This document shows, piece after piece, positions 25,139 to 33,928 of a stretch of 64,000 nt of DNA. Location of the stretch: positions 62,001-126,000 of the forward strand of contig NZ_QPIE01000007.1 in assembly GCF_003336205.1 (NCBI RefSeq), written 5' to 3'. The DNA comes from Chryseobacterium lacus (lineage in GTDB: Bacteria > Bacteroidota > Bacteroidia > Flavobacteriales > Weeksellaceae). The position numbers were made by a program, and so were the translations under genes. Numbering within the stretch: the stretch's first letter is position 1; the number at the start of each line of letters is the position of its first letter. Below the pieces are notes generated by a model. The model did not search any database and was not told the DNA's origin. It saw only the letters and a list, made by a program, of their open reading frames with translations.

Positions 25139-27883
25139 TTACTGTTTCAGGTTTTCATCCAGTGATGCACTGTTCAGCCGTAGAGAATTCAGGATCACCG
25201 AAACAGAACTGAAACTCATTGCAGCCGCCGCAATCATCGGGCTCATCAGAATTCCGAAAATAGGATAGAGGAGTCCTGCCGCAACCGGAATTCCCAGAAT
25301 ATTATAGATAAAAGCGAAGAAAAGATTTTGTTTGATATTTTTAAGCAGTTTTTCGCTTAGAATCCAGGATTTGGCCACGCCCAAAATATCGCCTTTCACC
25401 AGAGTGATTTCAGCACTTTCTATGGCTACATCGCTTCCGGTTCCCATCGCAATTCCGACCTCGGACTGTGCCAATGCCGGTGCATCATTTATGCCGTCAC
25501 CCGTCATCGCGACGATTTTCCCAGCTTTCTGTAGCTTTTTCACGGCTTCCATTTTATCCTGAGGCAAACATTGGGCTTCAAACTTATCAATTCCCAATTC
25601 CCGGGCAACGGCTTCTGCGGTATGTTCATTATCACCCGTCATCATGATGATTTCAATCCCATTTTTCTGAAGATATTCGATGGCGCGTTTTGAACTGGAT
25701 TTTATCTTGTCTGAAAAAGCAAGAAATCCCAGAACGACATTGCCTTCAGACAGATAAGAAACTGTTTTGGCGGCACTTTGCTTTTCCGCTGCTGCGCTTT
25801 TTAACGATTCTGGAACCTGAATATTAAACTGTTGAAGAAGCGATTCATTTCCAAGAAGAACAATTTGACTGTTGATGTCTGCTTTTACTCCTTTTCCTGA
25901 AATATTTTCAAAACCGGATGTTTTATCAAAGTTCATTCCTGATTTTTTAAATTCCTGTAAAACAGCACTCGATAACGGATGTTCAGAATTCTGATTGAGC
26001 GATGCCGCCAGTTTCAGGATTTTACTTTTATCACCATTATCGTGAGTTACTATTTCCTCCAGACTGGGTTTTCCTTCCGTCAGCGTTCCGGTTTTATCGG
26101 TAATCAGCACGTCTACTTTATGCATCAGTTCCAAAGCTTCGGCATTTTTAATCAGAATTCCGTTTTTCGCCCCTTTTCCAATTCCGACCATCAAACTCAT
26201 TGGAGTTGCCAGACCTAATGCGCATGGACAGGCGACAATCAATACTGCCACAGCATTGACCAACGCAAGGATCATCCGGTTTTCACCACCAAAAATCCAC
26301 CAGATAATAAAAGTGAGAATAGCGACAACAATGACAGCAGGAACAAATATTTTGGAAACTTTATCCGCTAAATTCTGAATAGGAGCACGGCTTCGGCTTG
26401 CAGTATTCACCATTTCAATGATTTTGGAAAGCAAAGTTTCATCACCCACTTTTTCAGCAATCATGAGAAAAGTTCCGTTTCCGTTGATGGTTCCTGACGT
26501 TATTTTATCATCGATTTCTTTTTCCACCGGAATTGGTTCGCCTGTAATCATGCTTTCATCCACAGCGGAATTTCCCTCGGTAATTTTCCCATCTACCGGA
26601 ATTTTTTCTCCCGGTTTTACCCTCAGAATATCTCCGATTTTCACTTCCGAAAGCGGCACTTTTTTTTCTTCTCCGTTAATGATAAGATTGGCTTCATCGG
26701 GTGATAAATTCATCAGTTCTTCAATGGCTTTTCCGGTTCTCTGATGCGCTTTCGCTTCCATAAACTGTCCCAAAATAACCAAAGTAAGGATGACACAAAC
26801 TGCTTCAAAATACAACGGGAGTTGATCTTCCTGCATCATTTCTGCAGGAAATATTCCAGGGAAAAACAACGCCATGATACTGAAAATAAAGGCTGCACCT
26901 ACTCCTAACGCGATAAGGGAGAACATATTAAGATTCCATCTCACAAACGAGCGGTAACCGCGAATCATTAAAAACCAGCCTGCGTAAAACAACACGGGAA
27001 GCGTCAATACCAACTCAATAATTCCCTGAATATGATGAGAAAAAGGAAAATTAATGAACATGCCGCCCATTGATAGAATAAATACAGGAATGGTGAATGC
27101 TGTGGCTGCCCAGAATTTTCTGGAGAGAATTTTTACCGTGTCGTCCTCAGAAGACGCTCCCGGTTTTCCGGGAATTTTTACCAAATCCATACCGCACACA
27201 GGACAGCCAACATTGCTGTCGTACACCTTATCGCCTTCGCAAAGCATTGGACAATAATATTTTCCGGCATTTTCAGCCATAAAGTTTTTAGAAAATCCGG
27301 GTGTTTCTGAAGTTGTATGAAGATGATGTTGTTTGTCTTTGCTTCCAGCCAGAAGGTCTTCGGTAATTTCTTCCAAATGCATGTGACAGACTGGACAACC
27401 TGTATCACTGTCGTACACCTTATCGCCTTCGCAAAACATAGGGCAATAAAATTTACCCAACTTCTGCTGAAAACTTTCAGGAAGATTCGTTTTGGAAAAC
27501 GCCTGTGTTTTATTTTGGTATTCTTCTTTTTCCTCTATCGGAACCAAATACATTTTACAAACCGGACAACGCTCGCCTTGCTGAAAATAGACTTTTTCGC
27601 CCTCGCATTCCATCGGACAATAATAAACAGAACTTGGGGAAACCCTTTGCTGAGGCGGAATAACGGCCGGTTTCTCTTCAGAATTCATTTCCTGAAGCTG
27701 ATAATTTCCTGCTGATTGAAGTGCGGAGTTCAGTTGGTCCAGTGTAACCGGATTTTCAGACGAAATATCTACATATTCTTTATCCAGCTTCGCAGTAACG
27801 CCGGTAAGCGCATTCAGGGATTTTAAAACTTTTTCCTGACAACCTGTACAGGTCATCCCAATTACCTTATATCGTTTGTTCAT
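25139..27883 (-). CDS. copA: Copper-type P1B ATPase with HMA and three metal-binding ribbons
   Basis: A 914-residue pump, longer than the usual 730-830. Order: HMA domain (residues 1-65; [12 protein letters not shown]), three heavy-metal-binding ribbons ([42 protein letters not shown], each with a CPVC partner), then the transporter with ion-site [12 protein letters not shown] (around 551), phosphorylation motif DKTGTLTEG (around 596) and [12 protein letters not shown] (around 796). It exports Cu(I) from the cytoplasm using ATP. The upstream AraC gene has a metal-type N-terminus, indicating copper-responsive control. Ribbons 2 and 3 share a 28-base identical stretch, evidence of recent internal duplication. 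Confidence 0.92.
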   Translation of the reverse strand: MNKRYKVIGMTCTGCQEKVLKSLNALTGVTAKLDKEYVDISSENPVTLDQLNSALQSAGNYQLQEMNSEEKPAVIPPQQRVSPSSVYYCPMECEGEKVYFQQGERCPVCKMYLVPIEEKEEYQNKTQAFSKTNLPESFQQKLGKFYCPMFCEGDKVYDSDTGCPVCHMHLEEITEDLLAGSKDKQHHLHTTSETPGFSKNFMAENAGKYYCPMLCEGDKVYDSNVGCPVCGMDLVKIPGKPGASSEDDTVKILSRKFWAATAFTIPVFILSMGGMFINFPFSHHIQGIIELVLTLPVLFYAGWFLMIRGYRSFVRWNLNMFSLIALGVGAAFIFSIMALFFPGIFPAEMMQEDQLPLYFEAVCVILTLVILGQFMEAKAHQRTGKAIEELMNLSPDEANLIINGEEKKVPLSEVKIGDILRVKPGEKIPVDGKITEGNSAVDESMITGEPIPVEKEIDDKITSGTINGNGTFLMIAEKVGDETLLSKIIEMVNTASRSRAPIQNLADKVSKIFVPAVIVVAILTFIIWWIFGGENRMILALVNAVAVLIVACPCALGLATPMSLMVGIGKGAKNGILIKNAEALELMHKVDVLITDKTGTLTEGKPSLEEIVTHDNGDKSKILKLAASLNQNSEHPLSSAVLQEFKKSGMNFDKTSGFENISGKGVKADINSQIVLLGNESLLQQFNIQVPESLKSAAAEKQSAAKTVSYLSEGNVVLGFLAFSDKIKSSSKRAIEYLQKNGIEIIMMTGDNEHTAEAVARELGIDKFEAQCLPQDKMEAVKKLQKAGKIVAMTGDGINDAPALAQSEVGIAMGTGSDVAIESAEITLVKGDILGVAKSWILSEKLLKNIKQNLFFAFIYNILGIPVAAGLLYPIFGILMSPMIAAAAMSFSSVSVILNSLRLNSASLDENLKQ
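27216..27435. repeat. Two identical 28-base copies inside copA
   Basis: Bases 27216-27243 and 27408-27435 are identical and encode the YDS-x-VGCP-type edge of two neighbouring metal-binding ribbons. The spacing is 192 bases (64 codons), so it preserves frame. It marks an internal module duplication. Confidence 0.85.
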
Positions 27884-27962
27884 ATTTACCTTTCTTTATT
27901 CAGCGAATTTCCTGAAATTCAACCGTAATGAATTATAAATATAAGGAAAAGAGTTATAATTT

Positions 27963-28523
27963 TCAGAAAGCGTCCAGAGATTTTCGGCTTTTGACTTTCA
28001 TGTTCTTGAAAAGAGTAGGAGTAAATCCTGTGATGTTTCGGAATTGTGATGATAAATGCTGAACACTTTTATATCCCAACATTGCTGCAATTTCCTTCAG
28101 CGAATATTCCTGATAGAAAAGCAGTTCTTTCACTTTTTCAATTTTTTGAAGAATAAAATAATGTTCCAGCGTCATGCTTTGATGTCTGGAAAATAACTTC
28201 GATATAGCACTGTAATCGCGGTGAAGTTGGGTGCTGAGATATTCTGAGAAAAGAAAATCTTCAGAAATATCGAGTGTCGAGACTTTGTTGACGATCAATA
28301 TTTTAATATTTTCAATCAGTTTCTGGGACTGATCTTCCAGAATTTCAAAACCCACAGCGTTCAGTTTCTTAGAGAGGTTTTTCAGTTCAATTTCTGAAAG
28401 TTCCTTATCTGTTTCCACTTCGCCCAAGTGTATTTCATTGAATTTAATTTCGGATTGCTCCAGAATTGTTTGCACCGCCATAATACAGCGGGTACACACC
28501 ATATTTTTAATGAATATTTTCAC
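27963..28523 (-). CDS. AraC-type regulator with metal-type CxxC N-terminus
   Basis: A 186-residue protein. The N-terminal 70 residues resemble a heavy-metal-associated ferredoxin-like domain: KIFIKNMVCTRCIMAVQTIL has a CTRC pair at the same place as the metal site of copper chaperones. The C-terminal half is an AraC helix-turn-helix: YSLKEIAAMLGYKSVQHLS and SQFRNITGFTPTLFK. It probably senses Cu(I) directly and controls copA, which begins about 80 bases downstream. It overlaps the upstream thioesterase by 4 bases. The combination of HMA-like sensor and AraC reader in one short chain is unusual; I know similar flavobacterial genes only as AraC family regulators. Confidence 0.82.
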   Translation of the reverse strand: MKIFIKNMVCTRCIMAVQTILEQSEIKFNEIHLGEVETDKELSEIELKNLSKKLNAVGFEILEDQSQKLIENIKILIVNKVSTLDISEDFLFSEYLSTQLHRDYSAISKLFSRHQSMTLEHYFILQKIEKVKELLFYQEYSLKEIAAMLGYKSVQHLSSQFRNITGFTPTLFKNMKVKSRKSLDAF

Positions 28524-28915
28524 GATCTGTCTTTCAGCCTGTTTTCAATAAATTCAATTTGGGTTTTGCCATGTCTTGTAGGTTTTCCGGCTTCGTCTAC
28601 TCCCACAAACACTATTTTTTCAATGGTAATGATGGTTTGTCTGGTCATCATATTTCGTACTTCGCAATACAATGTAATAGAGGTGTTGCCGAACTCTACC
28701 GCTTCAATTCCGATTTCGATAATATCGCCCTGTTTTGCTGAACTCACAAAATTAATTTCGGAAATAAATTTGGTAACGCACCTTGGTGTTTCCAGTTGAA
28801 CAATGGCGTACAAAGCGGCTTCTTCATCGATCCATTGCAAAAGCCGACCTCCGAAAAGCGTATGGTTGGGATTCAGATCTTCCGGTTTGATCCATTTTCT
28901 GGTGTGATAATTCAT
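28520..28915 (-). CDS. Hotdog-fold acyl-CoA thioesterase
   Basis: A 131-residue single hotdog domain of the YciA/cytosolic acyl-CoA hydrolase type. The N-terminal PNHTLFGGRLLQWIDEEAAL has the conserved Asp after the hydrophobic helix; FISEINFVSSAKQGDIIEI follows as the central strands. It hydrolyses short- to long-chain acyl-CoA thioesters in the cytoplasm. It is the first gene of the overlapping operon with the AraC regulator and copA, a context that may be incidental. A gap of about 80 bases separates it from the BlaI-type gene upstream. Confidence 0.87.
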   Translation of the reverse strand: MNYHTRKWIKPEDLNPNHTLFGGRLLQWIDEEAALYAIVQLETPRCVTKFISEINFVSSAKQGDIIEIGIEAVEFGNTSITLYCEVRNMMTRQTIITIEKIVFVGVDEAGKPTRHGKTQIEFIENRLKDRS

Positions 28916-28992
28916 ATCAAATGTTTTTTGTAAAGTAGTCTGAAAATTAAAAAAATTAACTGAAACAACCCATTGGCAGATTAAGTCGGTTT

Positions 28993-29475
28993 TTATCCCT
29001 TCTGTTTCTTGCCTTTCTTCTTTTTCTTGCCTTTCTTCTTTTTCGTTTTATCAGAAATTGGGTTTAGAATTATGTCAGCAATAGGATGGATCGGTATTTC
29101 TTCTTCTATTGGTTTAAGCTCTATTTTCAGATCAAAAAATGTCAGCAGATCCTGTTGGGTTATCATTTTTTCATCCAATAAAAACTGAAGAATTTCTGTT
29201 CCGGAATTTTTATAAAATTTCCCAAACAGTTCTTTCATCATAAATTTTTTATACACATCAGCTGTTACAGAAACGGTATATCGGTTAATCCGGCCTTCTT
29301 TTTCGGCAGATAAATAGCCTTTTTCCAGAAGAATTTTCAAATAAGTGGAAACGGTATTCTGATGAGGTTTAGGATCCGGGTGTTGCTCCATAACATCTTT
29401 CATATAAAAGGTGTGCAGATTCCAGAGAACCATCATCAGTTGTTCTTCAGCATGGGTAAGAGAATTGATTTTCAT
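28993..29475 (-). CDS. BlaI/MecI/CopY-family repressor with lysine-rich tail
   Basis: A 160-residue winged-helix regulator: LTHAEEQLMMVLWNLHTFYM, then QNTVSTYLKILLEKGYLSAEKEGRINRYTV, the recognition helix and wing of the BlaI family. The C-terminus ends in a 15-residue lysine/glycine run coded by a perfect 18-base tandem repeat (29008-29043). Most BlaI genes lie beside a BlaR1-type protease that inactivates the repressor; here none is adjacent, and instead a PAP2-like membrane protein precedes it by 6 bases. Likely a DNA-bound repressor of envelope genes (inference). Confidence 0.88.
   Translation of the reverse strand: MKINSLTHAEEQLMMVLWNLHTFYMKDVMEQHPDPKPHQNTVSTYLKILLEKGYLSAEKEGRINRYTVSVTADVYKKFMMKELFGKFYKNSGTEILQFLLDEKMITQQDLLTFFDLKIELKPIEEEIPIHPIADIILNPISDKTKKKKGKKKKKGKKQKG
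29008..29043. repeat. Perfect 18-base tandem repeat, two units
   Basis: Two identical 18-base units code for repeated KKKKGK in the BlaI-type protein's tail. Being in-frame, unit gain or loss would change tail length by six residues without breaking the protein. Confidence 0.85.
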
Positions 29476-29481
29476 AAGTTT

Positions 29482-30078
29482 TTATCCATTCAGCACGTTG
29501 TGGGTATAAAGATAGGCAAAAGACATGATGAGAGCCAGCAGGAAACCAACAAATACTTCGGGCGGAGTGTGTCTTTTTAAAATAACTCTGGTGATTCCGA
29601 CTATGATGGCAATGCCCAACCACATCCATCCGAGAATCCTATTTTCTGTGAAGAAAAGTGCGGCGGCAAATACGTTCAGTGCAGTATGCATTGAGGTTTT
29701 AATGAGAAAATTACTGAAATGCATCATCATGATCAAAAGAAATAAGAAAAGCATGGTGTAATCTATCTGCTTATCAATCAAAAAATTAAACACGAGATAA
29801 CACAGAATCAAAACGATAATAACAGTATAAAGGCTTTTCCGCTGAATCCTGTTGGATACGTCCATATTGCTGTAGTTTCCTTTCCTTACATTCCACACAA
29901 TCCATGAAATCACAGGAATAATAAGGATCAACAAAATTGGCAAAAACTCTGTAACTGCTTGTTCCAAATCATAATTCACAATGCTGAAATACACGAAGTA
30001 CAGAAAAAGCGAATTGATGGGATTAAAAAAATTGGAAATAAATTTTGAAAGCCTGATAGAATAGCTGGTGTTCTGCAT
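29482..30078 (-). CDS. PAP2-like membrane phosphatase
   Basis: A 198-residue protein with about five to six membrane helices. The PAP2 catalytic pattern is partly visible in KTSMHTALNVFAAAL (Ser-x-His) and RVILKRHTPPEVFVGF (Arg...His, with Glu where Asp is common). This matches diverged lipid phosphatases of flavobacteria. It may dephosphorylate undecaprenyl- or phosphatidate-type lipids in the inner membrane. The BlaI-type regulator follows after 6 bases, so both are on one transcript; a TATTTTTG -7 element on the minus strand lies at 30096-30103. Confidence 0.78.
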   Translation of the reverse strand: MQNTSYSIRLSKFISNFFNPINSLFLYFVYFSIVNYDLEQAVTEFLPILLILIIPVISWIVWNVRKGNYSNMDVSNRIQRKSLYTVIIVLILCYLVFNFLIDKQIDYTMLFLFLLIMMMHFSNFLIKTSMHTALNVFAAALFFTENRILGWMWLGIAIIVGITRVILKRHTPPEVFVGFLLALIMSFAYLYTHNVLNG

Positions 30079-30145
30079 AAAAACAATTCAGTTCCCAAAA
30101 ATAACCCTTTCCAACAAAACTGCCCATAAAAACAAAAGAATTTCC

Positions 30146-30153
30146 TATTTTTG
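30146..30153 (+). promoter_or_regulatory. -7 element of the pdhA gene
   Basis: TATTTTTG matches TAnnTTTG, 20 bases before the ATG at 30174. No clear -33 TTG was seen. Confidence 0.45.
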
Positions 30154-30173
30154 CGTATTAATTTTTATTTGAA

Positions 30174-31175
30174 ATGAAGGAATTTTCAAAAGAAGTTTAC
30201 CTGCAGTGGTATGCTGACATGACAATGTGGAGAAGGTTTGAAGACAAATGCCGTTCTCTTTACCTGAAACAAAAAATTAGAGGTTTTCTGCATTTGTACA
30301 ACGGTCAGGAAGCCATTCCCGCAGGTTTTGTTCATGCTATGGATATGTCTAAAGACAGTATGATTACGGCATATCGTTGTCATATTCATCCGATGGCGAT
30401 GGGCGTTGATCCCAAAAGAATCATGGCCGAACTTTGTGGTAAAGCTACAGGAACTTCAGGAGGAATGGGTGGTTCTATGCATATTTTCAGCAAAGAACAC
30501 CGTTTCTATGGCGGACACGGAATTGTAGGCGGACAAATTCCTTTAGGCGCAGGAATTGCATTTGCAGATCAATATTTTGATAGAAAAGCGGTGAACATCT
30601 GTTTCTTCGGAGACGGTGCAGCCAGACAGGGTTCGCTTCATGAAACCTTCAATATGGCCATGAACTGGAAGCTTCCCGTGGTTTTTGTAGTTGAAAATAA
30701 CCAGTATGCGATGGGAACTTCAGTAAAAAGAACTGCCAATCATGAAGATATTTATAAATTGGGATTAGGTTATGAAATGCCTTGTCTTCCTATAGATGCG
30801 ATGGATCCTGAAAAAGTGGCAGAAGCCGCTTATGAAGCAATTGAAAGAGCAAGAAGAGGAGACGGGCCAACTTTCATTGAAGCCAGAACGTACCGTTACC
30901 GTGGACATTCCATGTCGGATGCAGAAGCGTACAGATCCAAAGATGAGGTGGAACTTCACAAACAGGATGATCCGATTCTGCTGGTAAAAGAAAGAATTCT
31001 GGCCAACAATTGGGCTACAGAAACAGAACTGGAAGAAATGGATAACAAATCGCGCTCATTTGTGGAGGAATGTATAGAATTTATGGAAAACTCACCATAT
31101 CCCGATCCGGAAAAAATCTACGATTACGTGTACGCACAGGAAGATTATCCGTTCTTAGATAAATTAGAAAACTAA
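30174..31175 (+). CDS. pdhA: Pyruvate dehydrogenase E1 component, alpha subunit
   Basis: A 333-residue E1-alpha. Thiamine-diphosphate motif FGDGAARQGSLHETFNMA (around 145-165) ends in VVFVVENNQYAMGT; GGSMHIFSKEHRFYGGHG and the phosphorylation-loop-like YRYRGHSMSDAEAYRSKDEV are typical of two-subunit E1. It decarboxylates pyruvate and reductively acetylates the E2 lipoyl groups. No E1-beta is adjacent, which is usual for flavobacteria. E2 follows after 136 bases; a further -7 element (TACATTTG, 31243-31250) lies in that gap, so the two genes may be transcribed separately as well. Confidence 0.95.
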   Translation: MKEFSKEVYLQWYADMTMWRRFEDKCRSLYLKQKIRGFLHLYNGQEAIPAGFVHAMDMSKDSMITAYRCHIHPMAMGVDPKRIMAELCGKATGTSGGMGGSMHIFSKEHRFYGGHGIVGGQIPLGAGIAFADQYFDRKAVNICFFGDGAARQGSLHETFNMAMNWKLPVVFVVENNQYAMGTSVKRTANHEDIYKLGLGYEMPCLPIDAMDPEKVAEAAYEAIERARRGDGPTFIEARTYRYRGHSMSDAEAYRSKDEVELHKQDDPILLVKERILANNWATETELEEMDNKSRSFVEECIEFMENSPYPDPEKIYDYVYAQEDYPFLDKLEN

Positions 31176-31311
31176 ATCGAATTGAGAATGAATGAATTTG
31201 AAAAGCTTTTTTCAGATGAATTTATTTTACTATAAAAAAATATACATTTGAGATTTTGAGAGGAATCTAACTTTCAAATTTCAATTTTTTTCAATTTTTC
31301 AAATTAGAATT

Positions 31312-32964
31312 ATGGCTGAAGTAATTACAATGCCCCGTCTATCAGATACTATGACGGAAGGAAAAGTGGCCAAATGGCACAAAAAAGTAGGAGATACTGT
31401 GAATGAAGGGGATATTCTGGCGGAAATAGAAACCGACAAAGCCGTGCAGGATTTTGAATCTGAAATAAAAGGAACGCTTTTATATATCGGTGTGGAAGAA
31501 GGAAACGGTGCGCCGGTAGATTCCGTTCTGGCCATTATCGGAGAACAGGGAGAAGATATTTCTGCGCTTAAAGAAGGTGATAATTCCGACGACAAGAAGG
31601 ATAATGAGATTCCTGAAGATTTCAAAACTGAAAAAGAAAATACCGCTGTAGAAACCTCTGAACCTGTGGAAAAAGAAACAGATCACGAAGAAACTTCCGC
31701 TACTGAAATTCCCGAAGGTGTAGAAGTAGTAACGATGCCCCGACTTTCCGATACGATGACCGAAGGTAAGGTAGCAAAATGGCATAAAAATGTAGGAGAT
31801 ACGGTGAAAGAAGGCGATATTCTGGCTGAAATAGAAACTGATAAAGCGGTTCAGGATTTCGAGGCAGAAACCACCGGTACCTTGTTACATCAGGGTGTTG
31901 CTGAAGGAGAAGCTGCACCTGTAGATTCTGTTTTAGCCATCATTGGTCCCGAAGGAACCGATGTTTCCGGAGTACTTTCCGGCGGAAAGAAAAAAGAGGA
32001 AACGAAAAAAGAACCACAAAAAAAAGCCGAAGAAACTGAAAAATCAGAAACTGTTCAGCAACAGGATTCGACGCTTCCGGGAGATAGAATCGCTATTTCT
32101 CCGTTGGCTAAAAAAATGGCTAAAGAAAAGGGAATCGACATTAGTTCGATTCAGGGTTCGGGAGAAAACGGGCGTATTGTAAGAAAAGATATTGAAAATT
32201 ATCAGCCTTCAACAAAATCTGCCTTTTCGGAGACTGCAGCATCTTCGCCTAAAGCAGCGCAACCCGCTATGAATTTTGTACAGGGAGAAGACAGCGAGAC
32301 ACCAAATTCACAAATCAGAACCATTATCGCCAAACGTTTGTCTGAATCCAAGTTTACGGCACCGCATTATTATCTCATTATTGAGGTGAATATGGACAAA
32401 GCCATTCAGGCCAGAAAAGAAATTAATTCACTTCCCGATACCCGCATTTCTTTCAACGATATGATTATCAAAGCTACAGCGATGGCGCTCAGAAAGCATC
32501 CGCAGGTAAATTCATCGTGGAAAGAAGACCGAATTGTTCATCATGGAAATATTAATGTAGGTGTGGCAGTTGCCGTTCCGGACGGATTGGTAGTTCCGGT
32601 ACTGAAAAACACGGATCAAATGAATTATACGCAAATTTCTGCTGCCGTGAAAGATATGGCTGGCCGTGCAAAATATAAAGGTCTGAAAGCCAATGAAATG
32701 GAAGGCTCCACATTCTCGGTTTCCAATTTGGGAATGTTCGGAATCGACACATTTACTTCCATTATCAATCAGCCGAATTCTGCCATTTTATCTGTCGGAG
32801 CGATTGTTGAAAAACCCATCGTGAAAGACGGACAAATTGTGGTGGGCAATACCATGAAACTTTCCATGGCTTGTGACCATAGAGTTGTGGACGGTGCTAC
32901 TGGTGCGGAATTCCTGCAGACGTTAAGAACGTATCTGGAACAACCGCTGACCTTGCTGTTGTAA
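31312..32964 (+). CDS. pdhC: Pyruvate dehydrogenase E2, dihydrolipoamide acetyltransferase
   Basis: A 550-residue E2. Two lipoyl domains (residues about 1-80 and 138-215) have nearly identical cores (each with MPRLSDTMTEGKVAKWHK and EIETDKAVQDF, lipoylated Lys in DKA). An acidic/lysine-rich linker, a peripheral subunit-binding domain (ISPLAKKMAKEKGIDISSIQ) and a catalytic domain follow, with the active-site DHRVVDGATGAEFLQTL near the end. It moves acetyl groups to CoA and forms the complex core. Domain duplication explains the extra length. A strong terminator follows 20 bases past the stop. Confidence 0.95.
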   Translation: MAEVITMPRLSDTMTEGKVAKWHKKVGDTVNEGDILAEIETDKAVQDFESEIKGTLLYIGVEEGNGAPVDSVLAIIGEQGEDISALKEGDNSDDKKDNEIPEDFKTEKENTAVETSEPVEKETDHEETSATEIPEGVEVVTMPRLSDTMTEGKVAKWHKNVGDTVKEGDILAEIETDKAVQDFEAETTGTLLHQGVAEGEAAPVDSVLAIIGPEGTDVSGVLSGGKKKEETKKEPQKKAEETEKSETVQQQDSTLPGDRIAISPLAKKMAKEKGIDISSIQGSGENGRIVRKDIENYQPSTKSAFSETAASSPKAAQPAMNFVQGEDSETPNSQIRTIIAKRLSESKFTAPHYYLIIEVNMDKAIQARKEINSLPDTRISFNDMIIKATAMALRKHPQVNSSWKEDRIVHHGNINVGVAVAVPDGLVVPVLKNTDQMNYTQISAAVKDMAGRAKYKGLKANEMEGSTFSVSNLGMFGIDTFTSIINQPNSAILSVGAIVEKPIVKDGQIVVGNTMKLSMACDHRVVDGATGAEFLQTLRTYLEQPLTLLL

Positions 32965-32984
32965 CCAATTAAGAAATAATCAAA

Positions 32985-33021
32985 AAATCCTCTCAAAACA
33001 CAGCTTGAGAGGATTTTTTTT
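32985..33021 (+). terminator. Terminator after pdhC
   Basis: A perfect 12-bp stem (AAATCCTCTCAA with TTGAGAGGATTT) and 8-base loop followed by at least eight T residues. Confidence 0.92.
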
Positions 33022-33202
33022 CATGATAATTATTGTATTACTCTTTTACAGAATTTTCTTCAAATTCCGAATATCATTAATTTCTTCTTTCAGCTTCTTA
33101 AAATTTAACTCATATTATAGGTATCTATTTTACGAATTATCACATTCAAAATATAGCAAAAATTAATGATCTCAATTAAAACTGAAACGCTCTAAATTTT
33201 CA

Positions 33203-33236
33203 TTTGATCTTAATTCCGTTTATTTCCTTATTTTTG
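33203..33236 (+). promoter_or_regulatory. Promoter of lolD, probably leaderless
   Basis: TTTG at 33203-33206 and TATTTTTG at 33229-33236 are separated by 22 bases. The -7 box ends 5 bases before the lolD ATG, so transcription should begin at or next to the start codon. Confidence 0.55.
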
Positions 33237-33241
33237 AAGCT

Positions 33242-33907
33242 ATGATCAGAGCAAAAAAAATTCATAAATCATACGGCGATCTGGAAGTGCTGAAAGGGGT
33301 AGATCTCCACATCAAAGAAGGCGAAGTGGTGTCTATCGTAGGAGAGTCTGGTGCAGGGAAATCTACGCTTTTGCAGATTTTAGGAACCCTGGATATGCCT
33401 ACACAACCCAAACATTTCGGCACTGAAATCGCACTGGACGGCCAGTCTTTCGTAAATATGAACGATCGGCAGTTGTCCAGATTCAGAAACCAGAACATCG
33501 GTTTTGTTTTTCAGTACCATCAGCTTCTGCCGGAATTTACGGCACTCGAAAATGTGTTGTTGCCCACCAGAATTGCAGGAAAAAATGAAAAAGAAAGTTT
33601 GGAAAAAGCATATCGTCTGTTCGAAGACCTGAACATTGCAGACCGTATTCATCACAAACCCAATGAAATGTCTGGTGGTGAAGCTCAGAGAGCTGCTGTA
33701 GCGCGCGCACTCATCAACGAACCGAAAATTATTTATGCCGATGAACCGACAGGAAACCTCGACTCTAAAAATGCGGACGATTTGCACCGGCTTTTCTTTG
33801 ATTTGCGGGACAAATACAACCAGACTTTCGTGATCGTGACCCATAACCCGAACCTCGCAGAAATTACCGACAGAAAACTGGTGATGAAAGACGGAATGAT
33901 CATTTAA
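33242..33907 (+). CDS. lolD: LolD-like ABC transporter ATPase
   Basis: A 221-residue ATPase of the lipoprotein-release/MacB subfamily. Walker [11 protein letters not shown]-loop [18 protein letters not shown], signature [15 protein letters not shown], Walker [14 protein letters not shown] and the H-loop VTHNPN are all intact. LolD powers extraction of lipoproteins from the inner membrane with LolCE permeases, which are not in this window. The start is the family's usual [19 protein letters not shown]. radC follows 21 bases later and may be co-transcribed. Confidence 0.88.
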   Translation: MIRAKKIHKSYGDLEVLKGVDLHIKEGEVVSIVGESGAGKSTLLQILGTLDMPTQPKHFGTEIALDGQSFVNMNDRQLSRFRNQNIGFVFQYHQLLPEFTALENVLLPTRIAGKNEKESLEKAYRLFEDLNIADRIHHKPNEMSGGEAQRAAVARALINEPKIIYADEPTGNLDSKNADDLHRLFFDLRDKYNQTFVIVTHNPNLAEITDRKLVMKDGMII

Positions 33908-33928
33908 ATTTCTTAAAACCAAATAACC

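Noticed and set aside
27100-27620. Long plus-strand frames opposite copA
   Set aside because: They are antisense shadows of the repeated metal-binding modules; the minus-strand frame carries all P-type ATPase motifs.
29001-29045. Repeat-like tract suggesting a CRISPR or satellite
   Set aside because: Only two 18-base units, in frame inside the BlaI-type gene, coding for a lysine-rich tail.
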